NCBI RefSeq assembly: GCF_026343115.1
Contig: NZ_JAPEMC010000007.1
Coordinates: 1-64,000 of the forward strand
Direction of reading: 5' to 3'
Source: Streptomyces sp. NBC_00102
GTDB taxonomy: Bacteria > Actinomycetota > Actinomycetes > Streptomycetales > Streptomycetaceae
DNA: 64,000 nucleotides
This document shows positions 60,795 through 64,000 of this stretch, one piece after another. A program made the position numbers and the translations under genes. Numbering within the stretch: the first letter of the stretch is position 1; each line of letters begins with the position of its first letter. The notes under the pieces are model-generated. The model was given only the letters and a program-made list of their open reading frames with translations. It did not search any database and was not told the DNA's origin.

Positions 60795-61389
60795 ATGGCG
60801 GATGTCGTGAAATCACATATGGAGGAATTGTCCCGCATTGTAGTTCTGTTCGAAGGTTGCAGCGCGGGGGATTTGGTCGATTTGGGATGCTGTTGAGGAC
60901 TCCTTCGGGGTGACATTCCCGGCAGACTACAAGGAATTTGTCCGACGCTTCGGAGGTGGAACGATTGAAGGGCAAATTGCGATTTTGATCCCCAGTTCTA
61001 CTGCAGAACGTGAGGGAGAGAGCCCTAACCTCGATCTTTCATGATGGGCCGCCGACGGAGTCGGTGGCCCATCATGAAAGATCGAGGCTAAGGAGTATGC
61101 ACTGAGCCAGATTCCAATATGGGGTGAAACGGATAGCGCGGACATGCTTGGTTGGGCCACCTCGAATTCTGGCTCAGACGTATGGCCGGTGGCTGTCTAT
61201 GCGCGAGGTGACCAAGCCTGGAGAATCTATGATTGCAGGATGACTGAATTCCTGGTCAAGCTATTGAGGGGTTCTTTTCCGGAGTGCCCAATCAGCGACG
61301 ATTCCCTCATGGGGCTAGAGAGGCCGCGCTTCTTGCACGACAGGGAGGAAGCGCGCCTTTGGGGTGAAGGGATCTACCCCTGGGGGTAA
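60795..61389 (+). pseudogene. SUKH (SMI1/KNR4) immunity-like gene, broken twice
   Basis: The frame starting MADVVKSHMEELSRIV runs to GDLVD and then shifts: an extra T in the TTT at 60881-60883 separates it from WDAVEDSFGVTFPADYKEFV. Further right a 59-bp hairpin element with a CTAA duplication inserts stop codons after GESP. Removing both lesions gives one continuous SUKH protein of about 178 residues ending WGEGIYPWG, with the family's W..VE....LP.DYK.F entry and a VYARGDQAWRIYDCRMTEFL core. SUKH proteins bind and neutralise polymorphic toxins. As it stands the gene is non-functional. Confidence 0.75.
61029..61087. mobile_element. 59-bp palindromic miniature element with CTAA duplication
   Basis: A 22-bp arm CCTCGATCTTTCATGATGGG-CC is followed by GCCGACGGAGTCGGT and the exact reverse complement of the arm; the inner CCGAC/GTCGG extends the stem to about 28 pairs with a GGA loop. 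CTAA stands at 61025-61028 and again at 61088-61091. Precise removal of 63 bp restores an uninterrupted SUKH reading frame. No protein is encoded, so it must be mobilised in trans. Confidence 0.75.
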
Positions 61390-61492
61390 TGATTGAGGTG
61401 GCCACGAGCTTGTAGCACGATCATGGTCAATTGCGAAGGAGTCTTGTTCTTTCCAGTGCGTTCGTGCGGAATTCTGCAGATTGGCAGGTCAC

Positions 61493-62032
61493 GTGCGGAA
61501 ATACATAGAGGAGCTGATGGCTGCAGTGCCGGCGCTCTCTGCTCTAAAGAGGCAAACCGAAAAGAAAATTGACTTCGATCTCATTGAGTCACGCCTAGGT
61601 GTGAGGATTCCGGGTGACTTTAAGGAGATCGCGAGTTGGTTCCCCTCGTTGCAATTCGACGAGTATCTACGGATTCCAGTTCCCATAGAGGGGGGTGAAT
61701 TGGAGTATTTTGACGCGATGGCGTACGACCTGGATACTCTTGCCGGGCTGGGAAAAGATGGTTTGGCGGGTGGCTGGCTCCCGCATCCTATGCATGGCGG
61801 ACTGATTCCGTGGGGGGATTCAATAGACGGTGACTCCTTCTACTGGCGGGTGAACGATCCGGATCCCGAAATCTGGACCGTTGTCGTAGGGGGAGCGAAT
61901 GATTCATGGTGGGAAGTTCAGTGCGGCATGACGGAATTTGTCATCGGGCTTATTGAGGAGACCTGTGACTCGGGTGAAATACCGGAAGGGGTTATCGTGT
62001 CAAGCTCTCCTGTGCATGAACTGACCTATTGA
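61493..62032 (+). CDS. SUKH (SMI1/KNR4) family immunity-like protein, C-terminus altered
   Basis: A 179-residue protein from the GTG at 61493 (AGG 5-7 bases upstream; a TTG at 61481 is the alternative). It shows the SUKH entry FDLIESRLGVRIPGDFKEIA and the core PWGDSIDGDSFYWRV, then a NDSWWEVQCGMTEFVIGLIE helix. SUKH proteins are cytosolic immunity factors for polymorphic toxins or nucleic-acid-handling adaptors. The stop codon TGA is supplied by the first bases of an IS5-type terminal repeat, so the original C-terminus is probably cut. G+C is clearly below that of the window. Confidence 0.8.
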   Translation: MRKYIEELMAAVPALSALKRQTEKKIDFDLIESRLGVRIPGDFKEIASWFPSLQFDEYLRIPVPIEGGELEYFDAMAYDLDTLAGLGKDGLAGGWLPHPMHGGLIPWGDSIDGDSFYWRVNDPDPEIWTVVVGGANDSWWEVQCGMTEFVIGLIEETCDSGEIPEGVIVSSSPVHELTY

Positions 62033-62725
62033 ACCTCTTTCATCCTGAATAGTCGCAGGTCAGTAGCGTGTGGACGGCTTGGACGATGGTGCCGATGCGG
62101 CGGGTGGAACATCTGGCTCGCCGAAGGAGTCGCCAGGACTTCAACTGGGCGAAGGCGCGTTCGCCGGGAGCTCCGAGTCGGGCGTGGTCGTGGTTGAACT
62201 GTTGGTAGTGCTCGGGCTGTTCGCGGTGGTGGTAGTACGGGGCGCGGAAGGTGGCACCGGCGCCCCGGCAGGCGCGGTCGGCGAGGACGAGGAGCTGCCG
62301 GGTCAGGCACGCTGGACGATGCTGTGCGCGGGCCGAGGTCAGGTCGTGAGTGCGGGCCGGGTGTCGCGCGGGAGAACCCGAGCGGTGTCCCGTCGAGACG
62401 GGCGATGACCTGCACGTTCATGCCGCGCTTGCGGTGCTTCTGCGAGTAGTACGGCTGGTCCGCGCGGATCCGGTCGGTGGGGATGAGTGTGCCGTCGGCA
62501 ATGACGTGATCACCCTCACCGAAGCCGGTGAGGGCTTCTTGCAGGCCGGGCGCCCACGCGAGCTCGTGCAGGACATCGAGCATGGCAGGATGCGGAACCA
62601 ATAGGGCCCCTCAGGTCGCCGGTGTGATGAGTGGATTCACCACGCCAACGACCAGGGGCCCTGCCTCGTCACCACACCCGCTGACCAGACCATTCCACTC
62701 CTGCGGAACAGGATGAAAGAGAATC
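62030..62725. mobile_element. degenerate IS5-type element
   Basis: The left end TGAACCTCTTTCATCCTG and the right end, read inward as TGATTCTCTTTCATCCTG, match at 16 of 18 positions. Between them lies a broken IS5-type transposase. No clear target duplication was found, which suggests later change at one side. At about 700 bp it is shorter than intact elements of this family. Confidence 0.7.
62034..62601 (-). pseudogene. IS5 family transposase, truncated and frameshifted
   Basis: The minus strand encodes MLDVLHELAWAPGLQEALTG and VIADGTLIPTDRIRADQPYY, then SQKHRKRGMNVQVIARLDGT, the first catalytic Asp region of an IS5-type DDE transposase. After about residue 80 the frame shifts; a second frame continues LVLADRACRGAGATFRAPYY and ERAFAQLKSWRLLRRARCST to the end. 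The N-terminal DNA-binding part is also reduced. It should be inactive. Confidence 0.7.
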
Positions 62726-62961
62726 ACTGATTCAAAACACATAGTTCGATATGAGATGACGCCAAGGCATGAGGGGACAGAACGGTTCCTTACGCATTCG
62801 ATATGTCTCATACTGCCTGGGATGAAATGGTGAGGCTACGGGATCGAACTCGACATTCGCGCCCAACCTCGTGAACACCCCGGAGGGAGGGTGGAAAACC
62901 TGAGACTGTCCATAGATAGCCGTACCGGACGTGACGTGCCATTTCCCGGAGAACCCAATTG
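62726..62961. other. short AT-richer gap between IS5 remnant and the third SUKH gene
   Basis: No gene supported. A fragment reading YAFDMSHTAWDEMVRLRD is protein-like and could be the cut tail of a neighbouring gene. It should contain the promoter of the third SUKH gene. Confidence 0.4.
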
Positions 62962-63516
62962 ATGAATTCAAGTAGGCGGGTCAAGTTGTCTTCCATCTCT
63001 CGATTGCAGCTGATTCTTCCACCGCCGATTGCAGGCGGGGATGTCATTGACTGGGGGGAGGTTCGGACCACAGGTGTATCGGAACTACCGCAAGACTACA
63101 AAAGTTTCGTTGCGCTCTATGGAGGGGGTGAAATTGATGAATATGTCGCAGTGATCACACCGCCGGTACATGGCTCTGGCTATGGCGATCTCCCCCTAGG
63201 TGATGATCATCGCATTCCCCCTGAGGAGGAGGCGGACCTGGCGACCAAGTTGCCCGGAGGAGTTACTCCAAGGTTGATACTCTTCGCCCAGACGGCTAGC
63301 GGTGATGGAGCGTATTGGCTAGCCTGCGGCAACGCTGACGAATGGCGAGTGGCCGTCTGGCGCAGACAGATTGCCTACGGTGAGAGTCGGTGGGTGCTTT
63401 TCGACGGAGGGATGGTGGACTTCATTCTTTCTGTACTCGAAGGAGTTATTGAGCCGTTTAGCATGACAGGCACAGGAGAGGAGCCGCATGAATTCACCAG
63501 TTGGCGAGAAATCTGA
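62962..63516 (+). CDS. SUKH (SMI1/KNR4) family immunity-like protein
   Basis: A 184-residue protein from an ATG with GGAG about 10 bases upstream. It shows VIDWGEVRTTGVSELPQDYK and SFVALYGGGEIDEYVAVITP, then WLACGNADEWRVAVWRRQ and FDGGMVDFILSVLEGVIEPF, the full SUKH-3-like plan. Unlike its two neighbours it is intact. A cognate toxin gene is not seen in the window; clusters of orphan SUKH genes are known to act as spare immunity against related strains. Composition is low in G+C compared with the surroundings. Confidence 0.85.
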   Translation: MNSSRRVKLSSISRLQLILPPPIAGGDVIDWGEVRTTGVSELPQDYKSFVALYGGGEIDEYVAVITPPVHGSGYGDLPLGDDHRIPPEEEADLATKLPGGVTPRLILFAQTASGDGAYWLACGNADEWRVAVWRRQIAYGESRWVLFDGGMVDFILSVLEGVIEPFSMTGTGEEPHEFTSWREI

Positions 63517-64000
63517 ATCCTCTTTTAACTCGAAGTTTCGTGACGGCTCATCAGTGCAACTGGTGGTCCGTTTCGGGTTGTTGTACTGACTGTGGGCAGA
63601 GTGACGACCCGGCTGTCGCGTCGGGTGGGCGCCGGGTTCCACGGCTCCGGTCGTGATGGTGCTGTTTGTCGGGGCGGGAACGTGCTGCCCGGGCATCGAC
63701 CTGGCGGAGGGCGTTCCTCGGCGAGCTGCCCGGTCATCCGTTCAAGGACGCGTTCAGCGACGGCGAGTTCGGCGTTGAACACCCACACCGCTCAGGCATC
63801 GCCGGAGGCATGAACCCGGTGAGGCCGTCGCCGCACAGCTCCAGCAGCCGGGGGCCCCGGACGGCACGAGCGGCCACAGGCTGGACATCAGGTTCGTTTC
63901 CTCAGACATCCGCTCATGGTCCCAGGTGCGAATCCACCCTTCGCGAAGGGGCGACACGACTCCGCCAAGCCGGCTACTGACTAACGACCTGCACACCGGC
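63517..64000. other. right edge without a supported gene
   Basis: GC-rich sequence returns. A minus-strand frame reads VWVFNAELAVAERVLERMTG and QLAEERPPP, possibly a transposase or helper fragment, but I do not recognise the family and it is interrupted by a stop. Nothing else is supported. Confidence 0.4.

Overview
The window is very high in G+C over most of its length, with strong third-position GC bias, GTG/TTG starts, ATGA/GTGA start-stop overlaps, very large LuxR-type (LAL) regulators, Tat/Sec-secreted CAZymes and a sortase class-E type LAETG protein. This fits a Streptomyces-like actinomycete chromosome, most likely an arm or other accessory region, because insertion elements, broken genes and deletion scars are frequent. 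No rRNA, tRNA or CRISPR array was recognised.

1-11.7 kb is a glycan utilisation locus. It holds the end of a GH29 alpha-L-fucosidase, an ABC sugar importer without an ATPase gene (binding protein plus two permeases), a secreted beta-helix protein, an FCD-type GntR regulator, a CE7 esterase, an L-fuconolactonase-like amidohydrolase, an unassigned 632-residue protein and a fucose-dehydrogenase-like aldo/keto reductase. Together these suggest uptake and non-phosphorylating oxidation of L-fucose from an acetylated fucosylated glycan. Five copies of one 20-bp palindromic site (core CTATCGAT) lie only in the promoter gaps of this locus and are the likely operators of the GntR protein.

12.2-26.7 kb looks biosynthetic and partly decayed. 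A six-gene minus-strand operon encodes a B12-type radical SAM enzyme, an aldo/keto reductase, a nucleotide-kinase/DegT-aminotransferase fusion, a formyltransferase, a cupin and an EEP-fold phosphohydrolase. Nearby is a one-carbon pair: a FolD paralogue lacking the cyclohydrolase lysine, overlapping an FchA-like cyclohydrolase. Next to it is a 5'-truncated NRPS condensation domain fused back to back with a 5'-truncated HAD phosphatase. A frameshifted GntR gene and an internally deleted epimerase lie between them.

26.9-45.9 kb is general accessory metabolism: a CE2-type esterase, a nucleoside-deoxyribosyltransferase-like protein, an AKR, two LAL regulators, and a TetR/NmrA divergent pair with duplicated perfect operators. 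A defective IS701-type element carries a GNAT gene and is flanked by CTAG repeats. It is followed by a plus-strand run of metallo-beta-lactamase, alpha/beta hydrolases, an SDR, and a cupin remnant.

46-60.5 kb holds VOC and 2OG-oxygenase genes, a secreted GH27 alpha-galactosidase with a ricin-type lectin domain, an XRE/NB-ARC/TPR regulator, an AraC regulator, a chloroperoxidase-like hydrolase, a wall-anchored AA10 LPMO, and a two-component system with an accessory membrane protein.

60.6-63.5 kb has visibly lower G+C and is an island of three SUKH (SMI1/KNR4) immunity-like genes. The first is broken by a one-base frameshift and by a 59-bp perfect-hairpin element flanked by CTAA repeats. The second ends inside the terminal repeat of an IS5-type remnant. 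The third appears intact.
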